From: CAIVAT01 sp037128705
GTDB lineage: Bacteria > Bacteroidota > Bacteroidia > Bacteroidales > FEN-979
Direction of reading: 5' to 3'
Length of the DNA stretch: 64,000 bases
NCBI GenBank assembly: GCA_037128705.1
Contig: JBAXVX010000011.1
Coordinates: forward strand, 1 to 64,000
Below are positions 33,613-41,608 of this stretch, in pieces. Numbering within the stretch: position 1 is the stretch's first letter; each line of letters opens with the position of its first letter. The translations under genes were made by a program, and so were the position numbers. The notes beneath the pieces are model-generated. The model ran no database searches and was not told where the DNA came from. It saw only the letters and a list, made by a program, of their open reading frames with translations.

Positions 33613-35205
33613 ATGGAAAAAAAGTCTAACCCCTATTTGCCGATCTGGTTTGCCCTGATCCTTGTTGGAGGAATTCTTCTTGGAGTGTTCCTTGAAAGCC
33701 GTACAGGTGCACTCCGCCTTTTTCAGACCAAAAGTGACAAGCTGAACGAGGTAATAAATTATATTCAAAAGAACTATGTAGATACGCTCAGCAGGAAAGT
33801 GATCGAGGAGAAGGCCATTGATGGAATGCTTGAAAAACTTGACCCGCATTCTGTCTATATCACTGCAGAGGAGTTTCATGAAGCCAATGATCCGCTGCTT
33901 GGCAGCTTTGAAGGAATCGGGGTTCAGTTTAGGATTGAAAATGATACGGTTACCGTCATAAATCCCGTTTCGGGAGGACCCTCAGAAAAACTTGGAATAC
34001 GCGCAGGAGACCGCATCGTGCGTGTGGACGGGAAAAAAATTGCCGGCATTAAGATCACTACCAACGAAGTAATGCGCAAACTCAAGGGGCCAAAGGGAAC
34101 AGAAGTTAAGGTGACCATTTTCAGGAGAGGGGTGGGAGGGTTACTCGATTTCACCATCACCCGCGATGTGATTCCAACCTATAGCATGGATATCGCCTAC
34201 ATGCCGGAACCCGGTATCGGATACATACGTCTGAATGCTTTTTCCACCAGCACCCACGATGAGGTGCATAATGCGATGGAAACACTTGTGAAGGATGGAA
34301 TGACCAAATTGATCCTCGACCTTCGCGGAAATGGGGGAGGCGTTATGAAGGCAGCCATCGAAGTAGCCGATGAGTTCCTTGGAGACGGAGAACTGATCGT
34401 ATATACTGAAGGGATGCATTATCCCCGCGAAGTGGCGAATGCCTCAGGTGACGGTTTATTTGAAAAGGGGGATCTCGTCATACTGGTAGATGAAGGAACA
34501 GCATCTGCTGCCGAGATTGTGTCGGGTGCCATTCAGGATCATGACCGGGGCACCATCATGGGAAGGCGCTCGTTTGGAAAAGGTTTGGTCCAGGAACAGA
34601 TGGATTTCAAGGATGGAAGCGCTGTGCGCCTCACAGTGGCAAGGTACTACACCCCGACCGGACGATGTATTCAGAAATCATATAAAGACGGACTGGATGT
34701 TTATAACAGCGATTATTACCACCGGTTTATGAACGGAGAACTTGAACATCCCGATTCAATCAAATTCCCCGATTCGCTCAAATATAAGACCCCAAAAGGT
34801 AAAACCGTTTACGGTGGCGGTGGGATTATGCCTGATATTTATATACCCATTGAAAAAGATTCATCGCTGCAATATTATAACCTGTGTATCAACAAAGGGC
34901 TGGTGTACCAGTTTGCTTTCGATTACACTGACCAGAACCGGATTCAGTTAAGGAGATTCAAGGATGTTGATCAGTTTGAGCGGAGTTTTAATATTTCCGA
35001 TGCAATCTTAAATGATTTTATACGGTATGCCGACAAAAAGGGCGTGAAACGCCCGGGAAAGGATCTTTTAAAATCTGACCGGTATATTAAAATCATGCTG
35101 AAGGCATATATCGGTCGAAACCTGCTGGATAATGAAGGTTTTTACCCGATTTTAAATTCCATTGACCCGGTATTTCAGAAGGCTGTTGAATTTTTGAAAA
35201 AATAA
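33613..35205 (+). CDS. ctpA: S41 carboxy-terminal processing protease
   Basis: A periplasmic tail-specific protease of 530 residues: N-terminal signal anchor (IWFALILVGGILLGVFLES), PDZ domain (about 90-175, GIGVQFRIENDTVTVINPV ... GIRAGDRIV), then the S41 catalytic core with Ser in EGTASAAEIVSGA and Lys in SFGKGLVQ, the Ser-Lys dyad of CtpA/Prc. A C-terminal extension of about 130 residues is common in Bacteroidota members. It probably degrades or matures envelope proteins. Single gene. Confidence 0.95.
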   Translation: MEKKSNPYLPIWFALILVGGILLGVFLESRTGALRLFQTKSDKLNEVINYIQKNYVDTLSRKVIEEKAIDGMLEKLDPHSVYITAEEFHEANDPLLGSFEGIGVQFRIENDTVTVINPVSGGPSEKLGIRAGDRIVRVDGKKIAGIKITTNEVMRKLKGPKGTEVKVTIFRRGVGGLLDFTITRDVIPTYSMDIAYMPEPGIGYIRLNAFSTSTHDEVHNAMETLVKDGMTKLILDLRGNGGGVMKAAIEVADEFLGDGELIVYTEGMHYPREVANASGDGLFEKGDLVILVDEGTASAAEIVSGAIQDHDRGTIMGRRSFGKGLVQEQMDFKDGSAVRLTVARYYTPTGRCIQKSYKDGLDVYNSDYYHRFMNGELEHPDSIKFPDSLKYKTPKGKTVYGGGGIMPDIYIPIEKDSSLQYYNLCINKGLVYQFAFDYTDQNRIQLRRFKDVDQFERSFNISDAILNDFIRYADKKGVKRPGKDLLKSDRYIKIMLKAYIGRNLLDNEGFYPILNSIDPVFQKAVEFLKK

Positions 35206-35221
35206 TTTGAAGATTTTAGGA

Positions 35222-35253
35222 TTTGAGAATATAGTTTAGAGTTTATAGTATTG
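35222..35253 (+). promoter_or_regulatory. Candidate promoter of sodB
   Basis: TTTG (35222-35225), 20-bp spacer, TAGTATTG (35246-35253), one mismatch from TAnnTTTG. The leader would be about 20 nt. Confidence 0.45.
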
Positions 35254-35278
35254 AGTATTAACCTTAAATATTACTGTT

Positions 35279-35854
35279 ATGACACACGAATTGCCCAAAT
35301 TGCCCTATGCCCTGGATGCATTGGAACCATATATTTCAAAGAGGACCCTTGAATTTCATTATGGGAAACATCACCAGGCCTATGTAAATAACCTGAATAA
35401 ACTGATCGTAGGGACCGAATTTGAAAATGCATCGCTCGAGGATATCGTACGAAAGGCCGGAGGCGGTATTTTCAACAATGGTGCCCAGGTTTGGAATCAT
35501 ACGTTCTACTGGAATTGCCTTAAACCACAGGGGGGTGGTGAGCCAACAGGCCCATTTGCCGAGGCATTGCTAAAGTCCTTCGGATCCTTCAGCGAGTTTA
35601 AAGAGAAATTCTCCACTGCGGCCGCTACTTTATTTGGTTCAGGTTGGGCCTGGCTGATCATAAAGGAGGACGGAAGTCTCGGAATTGTTCAGGAAAGCAA
35701 TGCAGGGAATCCTTTGAAAAATGGAGCTACCCCGCTGCTAACCTGCGATGTATGGGAACATGCCTATTATCTGGATAAACAAAATGTCCGTCCCGATTAT
35801 ATCGCGGATTTCTGGAAACTCATCGACTGGAATGCGGTTGCAGACAGGTTGTAA
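35279..35854 (+). CDS. sodB: Iron superoxide dismutase
   Basis: A cytoplasmic enzyme of 191 residues that dismutates superoxide. Metal ligands are visible in HYGKHHQAYVNNL, WNHTFYW and DVWEHAYYLD. The glutamine in GAQVWNH and the AGNPL context, with no Gln before DNPL, are typical of the iron rather than the manganese type. No signal peptide. It is followed after 6 bp by a strong bidirectional terminator. It indicates exposure to oxygen at least at times. Confidence 0.95.
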   Translation: MTHELPKLPYALDALEPYISKRTLEFHYGKHHQAYVNNLNKLIVGTEFENASLEDIVRKAGGGIFNNGAQVWNHTFYWNCLKPQGGGEPTGPFAEALLKSFGSFSEFKEKFSTAAATLFGSGWAWLIIKEDGSLGIVQESNAGNPLKNGATPLLTCDVWEHAYYLDKQNVRPDYIADFWKLIDWNAVADRL

Positions 35855-35860
35855 CAAATA

Positions 35861-35887
35861 AAAAACGGGGCTGATGGCCCCGTTTTT
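35861..35887. terminator. Bidirectional terminator between sodB and glmS
   Basis: AAAAACGGGG / CCCCGTTTTT with a 7-nt loop (CTGATGG), A-tract on one side and T-tract on the other. It serves the convergent sodB and glmS genes. Confidence 0.92.
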
Positions 35888-35904
35888 TTATGGTAATGCA
35901 GCGG

Positions 35905-37743
35905 TTACTCCACGGTAACCGATTTAGCCAGGTTGCGGGGTTGATCAACATTGCAATTCCGCATGACCGCAATGTGATAGGACAGAAGCTGCAACGGGAT
36001 GGTGGCCAGCAACGGGATCAGCATCTCTTCCGTATCAGGGATCTCGATGCAGTGATCGGCCAGTTTTTTAACTGATTCATCCCCTTCGGTTACAATGGCA
36101 ATGATCTTTCCTTTCCGTGCCTTTACCTCCTCGATGTTGGAGATCACCTTATCATAGATCCCCCGTCGGGTAGCAATAACCAGAACAGGCATGAATTCAT
36201 CGATGAGTGCAATGGGCCCGTGTTTCATTTCAGCTGCAGGGTATCCTTCAGCATGGATGTACGAAATTTCTTTCAGTTTCAGCGCTCCTTCGAGTGCAAC
36301 AGGAAAATTATAGCCCCGACCCAGATACAGGGAATTTTTAACATCCTTGTAAATGGTGGCGATCTCCTTTATTTTGTCATTCAATTTCAGAATCCGTTCC
36401 ACTTTGGCAGGAATCGAATCAAGTTCATAGAGAATTTTCTGGAACCTTGAAGAGGGCATGGTCCCCTTATTCTGGGCCAGGAGCAATCCAAGCAGCGTTA
36501 GAACCGCTACCTGGGCCGTAAATGCTTTGGTGGATGCCACACCTATTTCGGGTCCTGCATGTGTATATACGCCCGCGTTGGTGGCACGGGCGATGGACGA
36601 ACCTACCACATTGCAAATCCCCAGCACGGTTGCTCCCTTTGATTTGGCCAGATCGATGGCGGCCAGGGTATCGGCCGTTTCACCTGATTGCGAAATGGCA
36701 ATGACCACATCGTCTTCACTGAGCACCGGATTCCGATACCGGAATTCGGATGAGTATTCAACCTCAACAGGAATACGTGCAAGGTCCTCGATCAGGTATT
36801 CCCCAACTAAACCTGCGTGCCATGATGTGCCACAGGCCGTGATGATGATGCGCTTTGCTTTCAAAATCTTCTGAACATAGTCGTTGATCCCGCCAAGGGT
36901 TACGATCCCCTGGTCGAGGTGGAGCCGGCCACGCATGGAATCGAAAATAGAACGGGGTTGTTCATAGATCTCTTTGAGCATGAAGTGATCAAATCCGCCC
37001 TTTTCAATTTCATTAAGACTCATCGCGAGTTTCTCAATATAGGGTGTATGGTCCTGATTCCTGATGGTCTTGATCTTTAATTCCTGGTTGCGTTCAATTA
37101 TGGCAATTTCTTCATCGTTGAGATACACCACGTTATCGGTATATTCGATCAGGGGTGTGGCATCCGATGCAACGAAGAATTCATCCTTGCCGATTCCGAT
37201 CACCATCGGACTTCCTTTACGGGCAGCGATGATCTTGTTTGGAAATTCTTTTGCGAGGATAACGATGGCATAAGCGCCAATCACCTGGTTGAGGGCAATG
37301 CGCACGGCCTCCTCAACGGTCACCTGCTCGTTGACCATGATGTCTTCAATCAGGTGTACCAGGACTTCAGTATCGGTTTCGCTGGTAAAGGTGTACCCCC
37401 TGTTTCTCAACTCACTGCGCAGCACCGAGTAATTTTCGATGATGCCGTTGTGAATAAGGGCCAATGTTTTATTCTGTGAAAAATGGGGGTGTGCATTGAT
37501 GGTATTTGGTTCTCCATGCGTAGCCCAGCGGGTGTGGGCCATGCCGATGTTTCCCGAAATATTTTTTCCCTCCACGAACGACTCAAGGTCGGACACCTTT
37601 CCCTTGCATTTGAAGACCCGGATGTCGCTGTTGAGCAGACATATTCCGGCACTGTCATAGCCCCGGTATTCTAAGCGGTGAAGCCCCTTAATGAGGATTG
37701 GATATGCTTCCTTTGGACCAATATAGGCAACAATTCCACACAT
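35905..37743 (-). CDS. glmS: Glutamine-fructose-6-phosphate aminotransferase
   Basis: A 612-residue enzyme that makes glucosamine-6-phosphate from fructose-6-phosphate and glutamine, the first step to UDP-GlcNAc for peptidoglycan and LPS. The N-terminus MCGIVAYIG gives the catalytic Cys after Met removal. The glutaminase domain (to about 240) has THGEPN. Two SIS domains follow (ITACGTSWHAGL, AISQSGETADTLAA; LGRGYNFPVALEGALKLKEISYIHAEGY). The end AKSVTVE is the usual conserved C-terminus. It is the third gene after the GT5-like and DUF4270 genes on the minus strand, with its own -7 box at 37763-37770. Confidence 0.97.
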   Translation of the reverse strand: MCGIVAYIGPKEAYPILIKGLHRLEYRGYDSAGICLLNSDIRVFKCKGKVSDLESFVEGKNISGNIGMAHTRWATHGEPNTINAHPHFSQNKTLALIHNGIIENYSVLRSELRNRGYTFTSETDTEVLVHLIEDIMVNEQVTVEEAVRIALNQVIGAYAIVILAKEFPNKIIAARKGSPMVIGIGKDEFFVASDATPLIEYTDNVVYLNDEEIAIIERNQELKIKTIRNQDHTPYIEKLAMSLNEIEKGGFDHFMLKEIYEQPRSIFDSMRGRLHLDQGIVTLGGINDYVQKILKAKRIIITACGTSWHAGLVGEYLIEDLARIPVEVEYSSEFRYRNPVLSEDDVVIAISQSGETADTLAAIDLAKSKGATVLGICNVVGSSIARATNAGVYTHAGPEIGVASTKAFTAQVAVLTLLGLLLAQNKGTMPSSRFQKILYELDSIPAKVERILKLNDKIKEIATIYKDVKNSLYLGRGYNFPVALEGALKLKEISYIHAEGYPAAEMKHGPIALIDEFMPVLVIATRRGIYDKVISNIEEVKARKGKIIAIVTEGDESVKKLADHCIEIPDTEEMLIPLLATIPLQLLSYHIAVMRNCNVDQPRNLAKSVTVE

Positions 37744-37762
37744 AGTTTGGTTTTTAATATAC

Positions 37763-37770
37763 CAAAGGTA
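37763..37770 (-). promoter_or_regulatory. -7 element of glmS
   Basis: On the minus strand TACCTTTG, an exact TAnnTTTG match 20 bp before the start codon. No clear -33 element. Confidence 0.45.
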
Positions 37771-37779
37771 AGAAATAAA

Positions 37780-39138
37780 TTAATTCAGGACGGTATAGGT
37801 CATTATCAATTTCAACCTGTTGGCATAGTCCCCCGGGAGGTTAGTCTTGGTGCCATACAGCTTGATGCGATTCGGTGTAATCGTGCTTAGCACCGGGTCA
37901 TTTACCACAAGGTACACATCGAAATGCTGCGAGTATGCATTCATCACCACCTTCTGCATATGCTGGGTGAGGCGGAAAAAATAGGAACGGGTTGTTGTAT
38001 TGTAGGTCCCGCCAAAATAAGATACGCCTTCACTTTCATCTATGATGTAACCGATCCTGCCGACGCTGTCCTGCCGGATTAGGGAAAGGGTAAGAGGGGC
38101 CGGATAAATGGTGTCGGTCTCCATGTTTTTCAGTTCAAGGATGGCATCATTGATAGCAATGATTTTCCCCTTGCCTAAGTTATTCATGTAAGGAAACTTC
38201 AGCTTGACCTTAACACCACCCATTCCCTGCAGGAATAACTGGTTGGCGCCCTGTGCCGAGTCATGATTCAATATCTGGCGTTTCAAATCCTGGGTAGCAT
38301 CCAGGTAGCCATTATGTTCGATGTGAATAAAATGTGCACCATATTGACTAAGCGGAAGGTTAAAGCTGAGAGAGTCGTCGGCAGGAACATCCCCGTTATG
38401 AAAGTATACGACCATTTTGGATAATCCGCTGGAAAGTGAAAAATTCAGTAGAGCCCCCTTGCTGTTCACAGGGGTTGCCTGAACATAAAGTCCTTTGACA
38501 AAACGAATAAATGCGTTGTTCGATGCAAGAACATCCGCAGGAGCCGTAAGAATTTTATTCCCGAGGTAATTGGTTTGCTTGTTCAGGTTAATGCGGAGGT
38601 GAGGAGCGACTTTTGACCCGTACACTGAAACACTGTCTTTGATTCTGGGTGTGAAATCCATATCGGAGAGCAGCGTGGGGTATATTCCTAAATTTTGTGT
38701 GGAATAACGAACACTATCGTAGGAGAAATAATCACTGACCTCATATACCTTCACGTTTTGCTGTGTAAGGGTGTCGCCGTAATATCCACTGTAAAACAAC
38801 ATGAGTACCAGAGAATCGAGTACCGGATGTGCGCCAAAACTGACCCCCTCTGATTCAAGAAACACCTGGGTATAGAAACTGTTTGATGTAAGCCCGAACA
38901 TCGGGTCCATTACAGAACCAAGCATAAGAGAAGACGTTTTATCCGTACGCGTGGAGTCCTGTCTCACAGAAAAGGCTTCAATGGTGCAGGTATCTGTTGT
39001 TCTAACATTCAGGGTATCAGTGGGAGGAAGCAGGTCAATGCCGATCTCGTATGGGTCCTTCTTGCAGGAGAATAAGGCAAGGATAAGCAGGATGCCGATC
39101 AACAGCGAAGCTGGAAGTTTGGTCAGGAAATCGTTCAA
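37780..39138 (-). CDS. DUF4270 outer-membrane lipoprotein
   Basis: A 452-residue lipoprotein; the signal ends with the lipobox LALFSC and is followed by KKDPYEIGIDLLPPTDTL. DUF4270 proteins of about 450 residues are specific to Bacteroidota and regularly sit between the GT5-like and glmS genes, as here. The molecular function is unknown. Repeated beta-rich segments with conserved FVKGLY and SDYFSYDSVRYS are seen. It is 26 bp downstream of the GT5-like gene, so the two are probably one transcript. Confidence 0.85.
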   Translation of the reverse strand: MNDFLTKLPASLLIGILLILALFSCKKDPYEIGIDLLPPTDTLNVRTTDTCTIEAFSVRQDSTRTDKTSSLMLGSVMDPMFGLTSNSFYTQVFLESEGVSFGAHPVLDSLVLMLFYSGYYGDTLTQQNVKVYEVSDYFSYDSVRYSTQNLGIYPTLLSDMDFTPRIKDSVSVYGSKVAPHLRINLNKQTNYLGNKILTAPADVLASNNAFIRFVKGLYVQATPVNSKGALLNFSLSSGLSKMVVYFHNGDVPADDSLSFNLPLSQYGAHFIHIEHNGYLDATQDLKRQILNHDSAQGANQLFLQGMGGVKVKLKFPYMNNLGKGKIIAINDAILELKNMETDTIYPAPLTLSLIRQDSVGRIGYIIDESEGVSYFGGTYNTTTRSYFFRLTQHMQKVVMNAYSQHFDVYLVVNDPVLSTITPNRIKLYGTKTNLPGDYANRLKLIMTYTVLN

Positions 39139-39164
39139 TCGTTTCGTATTAAAATGAGTTGCAG

Positions 39165-39992
39165 TTATTCCACGGTCACCGGATCGTTCACCATCACCTC
39201 TTGGTAAAAATCGTTGTATGAATCCACATAACGATCCATGGGTTGGTACTCAAGGCATGGCTTGTCAATTTCCTTGATGTATTTAACCAGTTCAGGGTTT
39301 ACCTTGGGAGAACCGATGATAACTCCATCTGAAAAATCAATGGCCGCCTTGATGATACTAACGTAATCCGGGGTTTTATAGTGTTTGAGGTCCTTGGAAT
39401 TAATTCCTTCCAGTTTGATTTTGCTGGCAAAATCTTTGTGCATGAGTTCTTCAAAATCATCATCATAAATGGAATAGATGACTTTGGTGTCGCTGAATAA
39501 TGGATTATCGCAATAGGCCTTCTTAATATAAATGGGGATGAGACTGGTCATCCAGCCATGACAGTGAACCACATCAGGGCCCCATCCCAGTTTTTTAACC
39601 GTTTCAAGCACTCCTCGCGAAAAGAAGATGGCCCGTTCATCGTTATCTGCAAAAAATTTGTTGTTTTTATCGTGCAGGGTATACTTACGCTGGAAATAAT
39701 CTTCATTGTCAATGAAATAGATCTGCATACGCGCTTGCTGGATTGAGGCCACCTTAATGATCAATGGGTGATCTGTGTCGTCAATAATCAGGTTCATTCC
39801 CGATAGCCGGATGACTTCATGAAGCTGATTCCGGCGCTCGTTGATGCTGCCAAAACGCGGCATAAAAGTACGGATCTCTCTCCCCTTATCCTGTATCCCT
39901 TGAGGGAGATGTCGGCCAATGATGCTCATTGGAGTTTCTTTCAGATATGGGGTGATCTCCTGCGCAACAAACAAAACTTTCGCTTTTTCCAT
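39165..39992 (-). CDS. Single-domain GT5 (glycogen synthase N-terminal-like) protein
   Basis: A 275-residue protein matching only the N-terminal ADP-glucose-type half of glycogen/starch synthases (VLFVAQEITPYLKETPMSIIGRHLP, GSINERRNQLHEVIRLSGM, DVVHCHGWMTSLIPIY). The KxGGL acceptor loop of true GlgA reads KETPMS here, and the C-terminal GT-B domain is absent. Short forms of this kind are normal in Bacteroidota and are annotated glycogen synthase, but catalysis is doubtful without the second domain. It heads the DUF4270/glmS cluster. Its C-terminus NDPVTVE curiously resembles that of GlmS. Confidence 0.8.
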   Translation of the reverse strand: MEKAKVLFVAQEITPYLKETPMSIIGRHLPQGIQDKGREIRTFMPRFGSINERRNQLHEVIRLSGMNLIIDDTDHPLIIKVASIQQARMQIYFIDNEDYFQRKYTLHDKNNKFFADNDERAIFFSRGVLETVKKLGWGPDVVHCHGWMTSLIPIYIKKAYCDNPLFSDTKVIYSIYDDDFEELMHKDFASKIKLEGINSKDLKHYKTPDYVSIIKAAIDFSDGVIIGSPKVNPELVKYIKEIDKPCLEYQPMDRYVDSYNDFYQEVMVNDPVTVE

Positions 39993-40031
39993 GTTCTCCT
40001 CTCGGTTTTATCCCTATTTGAAATTCGGCTG

Positions 40032-40039
40032 CAAAGATA
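40032..40039 (-). promoter_or_regulatory. -7 element of the GT5-like gene
   Basis: On the minus strand TATCTTTG, an exact TAnnTTTG, with a weak TTGG 22 bp upstream. It lies 39 bp before the start at 39992. Confidence 0.5.
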
Positions 40040-40183
40040 CTAAAAATTTTTCAGATAATTTCCAAGCGAAAAGTGTAAAATAATGATTTATATCTGATTA
40101 TAATTTTATGGAAAACCTTAAAAAAAAACGCTTTGACCCCTCACCTTTTACCCTTTTGCCCGATTAACCATTGATCAATGCTT

Positions 40184-40212
40184 AAGGAGGTAAAATTACT
40201 ATGAATGTGTGA
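40184..40212 (+). other. Perfect Shine-Dalgarno followed by a three-codon ORF
   Basis: AAGGAGGT (40184-40191), 9 bp, then ATG AAT GTG TGA (40201-40212). Strong Shine-Dalgarno sequences are rare in this window. The mini-ORF precedes two RNA hairpins and the secreted-protein gene at 40350, so it could be a regulatory leader. An alternative is that the SD serves an out-of-frame ATG at 40205. Confidence 0.4.
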
Positions 40213-40249
40213 GGAAGAGGGGAAAATGGATCTCATGGAGCTTCTTTTT

Positions 40250-40319
40250 CCCGGTAGTTGGACCGGGCTCCCAAAATTAGCCGGTTCTCCGAAAGCTGCC
40301 TTCGGAAAGATCAGGCAGC
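40250..40319 (+). promoter_or_regulatory. Structured leader with two hairpins
   Basis: Hairpin 1 is CCCGGT-AGTTGG-ACCGGG (40250-40267). Hairpin 2 is GCTGCC-N13-GGCAGC (40295-40319), which competes with CCGAA-N7-TTCGG inside the same stretch. Mutually exclusive stems before a gene suggest an attenuator or RNA thermometer; there is no match to a riboswitch class I know. The rest of 40040-40349 is non-coding. Confidence 0.35.
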
Positions 40320-40349
40320 AAATTCAATCTTACTTAAAAAAAAGAAACC

Positions 40350-40829
40350 ATGAAAAAATTTTTGTTAGTATCTGTGCTGAGCATGATGTTCTTTGCACAA
40401 AGTTCATTCGCTGCAGAATCAGGAACAAGCTCAGTAGCCCCCGTGGGGGTCTGGATCAAACTGCTGATCAATTTTCATCGACCAAAATTAGATTGTGCCA
40501 GTGGTTTTGGCATTTGCCTTGTTTTGTCTTGGGGATATGAGGAACTCGGTGGAAACATGGCTTCGAGAAACCTTTGCTCAGTAAGAGGACAGCTTAACGA
40601 CCGCCACCAACTTGTTGTTGAAATCAATGAGGCCGTCCTGGCCGGCTATGATGGCGGTTCTGCCCTGGCTTACTTCAAGGATAAAAAGTCGATATCCATA
40701 CTTGATTCTTATGCGTTACCAGATGAAACATGCAAGGCTTTGCAATCATCCACCCTTTTGACCATTGTACCGGGGAATTACCCCATTTCCTATGAAAATG
40801 GGGTGTATACCATTGTGTTTCAAATATGA
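40350..40829 (+). CDS. Small secreted protein of unknown function
   Basis: A 159-residue protein with a clear signal peptide (MKKFLLVSVLSMMFFAQSSFA). The mature part of about 138 residues has CASGFGICLVLSWGYE and a later single Cys, with no recognised domain. The first cysteines could form a disulfide in the periplasm. It follows a structured leader and is followed directly by a long hairpin. Its function is unknown. Confidence 0.7.
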   Translation: MKKFLLVSVLSMMFFAQSSFAAESGTSSVAPVGVWIKLLINFHRPKLDCASGFGICLVLSWGYEELGGNMASRNLCSVRGQLNDRHQLVVEINEAVLAGYDGGSALAYFKDKKSISILDSYALPDETCKALQSSTLLTIVPGNYPISYENGVYTIVFQI

Positions 40830-40835
40830 GGAATG

Positions 40836-40890
40836 GCAGCCCTTAAACAAGTGGATTTCAACACCGGTTGATCCTCTGTTTAAGGGCTGC
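40836..40890. terminator. 55-nt long hairpin between two small envelope genes
   Basis: A perfect 14-bp stem GCAGCCCTTAAACA (40836-40849) / TGTTTAAGGGCTGC (40877-40890). The inner part continues as GGAT..CAAC-ACCG-GTTG-ATCC with small bulges, so almost the whole 55 nt pairs. It is followed by TTATATTTAA, not a clean T-run. It could be a terminator, a transcript-stabilising stem or a REP-like element. Confidence 0.6.
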
Positions 40891-40914
40891 TTATATTTAA
40901 TAACTCCACTGAAA

Positions 40915-41535
40915 ATGAAAACCCTGTCGCGGATTGTGAAAATTTCTGCCCTCGCCGTAATACTCGCCCTTCCCAGCGCGTGTAAAACATATGTGCATTT
41001 TAAATACGGGTTGACACAACCCAAAGAAGAGACTCCTGATCAGTTGGTCTCTTTTCTTGAAATGCATCACTATCCTACCCAAAACATGTATTTGTTTTCT
41101 GATTCCGCTGCTTACTGCAAGGCAATCAGAAATCCTGTTTTCTGTAGAAATCTGTTAGGCCATATGATCTATAACCATGAAGGAAAACTTCTGCTCCGCG
41201 ATACGACTCTATGTCAATGGGCTGGTTATGAGGAAATCAGGTTGCTTAAGGCTGATTCAATCTATGTCACATCACCCGGTTTAGAACTTGGCCAGATCCT
41301 GCCCCATATTCTGCCATTCGGAAAAAGTCCACTTCCGGAGGATGTACTGACCAATCCCGATTTTACCGTGATTGTAACCTGGGCAAAATTCATCGGATCC
41401 TATAATAACCGGCTTTTTGTGTTATCTGATGCCATCAGGCAAAATATTTCCGCTAGAATCCGGATCATATGGCTCAACATTGATATGCAAAAAAGCTGGA
41501 GTTTATCAGCCAGGCAAAAAGTAGCAATCAGGTAG
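40915..41535 (+). CDS. Lipoprotein of unknown function
   Basis: A 206-residue protein. I start at the ATG at 40915, just after the hairpin, because it begins a lipoprotein signal (MKTLSRIVKISALAVILALPSAC, lipobox PSAC). An upstream in-frame ATG at 40765 lies within the preceding gene. The mature part contains SDSAAYCKAIRNPVFC and LEMHHYPTQNMYLF, with no domain I recognise. It probably sits in the envelope and is expressed with its neighbours. Confidence 0.7.
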   Translation: MKTLSRIVKISALAVILALPSACKTYVHFKYGLTQPKEETPDQLVSFLEMHHYPTQNMYLFSDSAAYCKAIRNPVFCRNLLGHMIYNHEGKLLLRDTTLCQWAGYEEIRLLKADSIYVTSPGLELGQILPHILPFGKSPLPEDVLTNPDFTVIVTWAKFIGSYNNRLFVLSDAIRQNISARIRIIWLNIDMQKSWSLSARQKVAIR

Positions 41536-41608
41536 GTGAAATTGAAGATGCCAGGCGGCAGTAAAAGAAGTAATATGAATCTTGTTAAACAGGAAACCGG
41601 CCTATGTT

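Noticed and set aside
40205..40540. A 111-codon frame overlapping the secreted-protein gene at 40350
   Set aside because: It overlaps 190 bp of a gene with a clear signal peptide in another frame, has no recognisable domain and runs through the structured leader.
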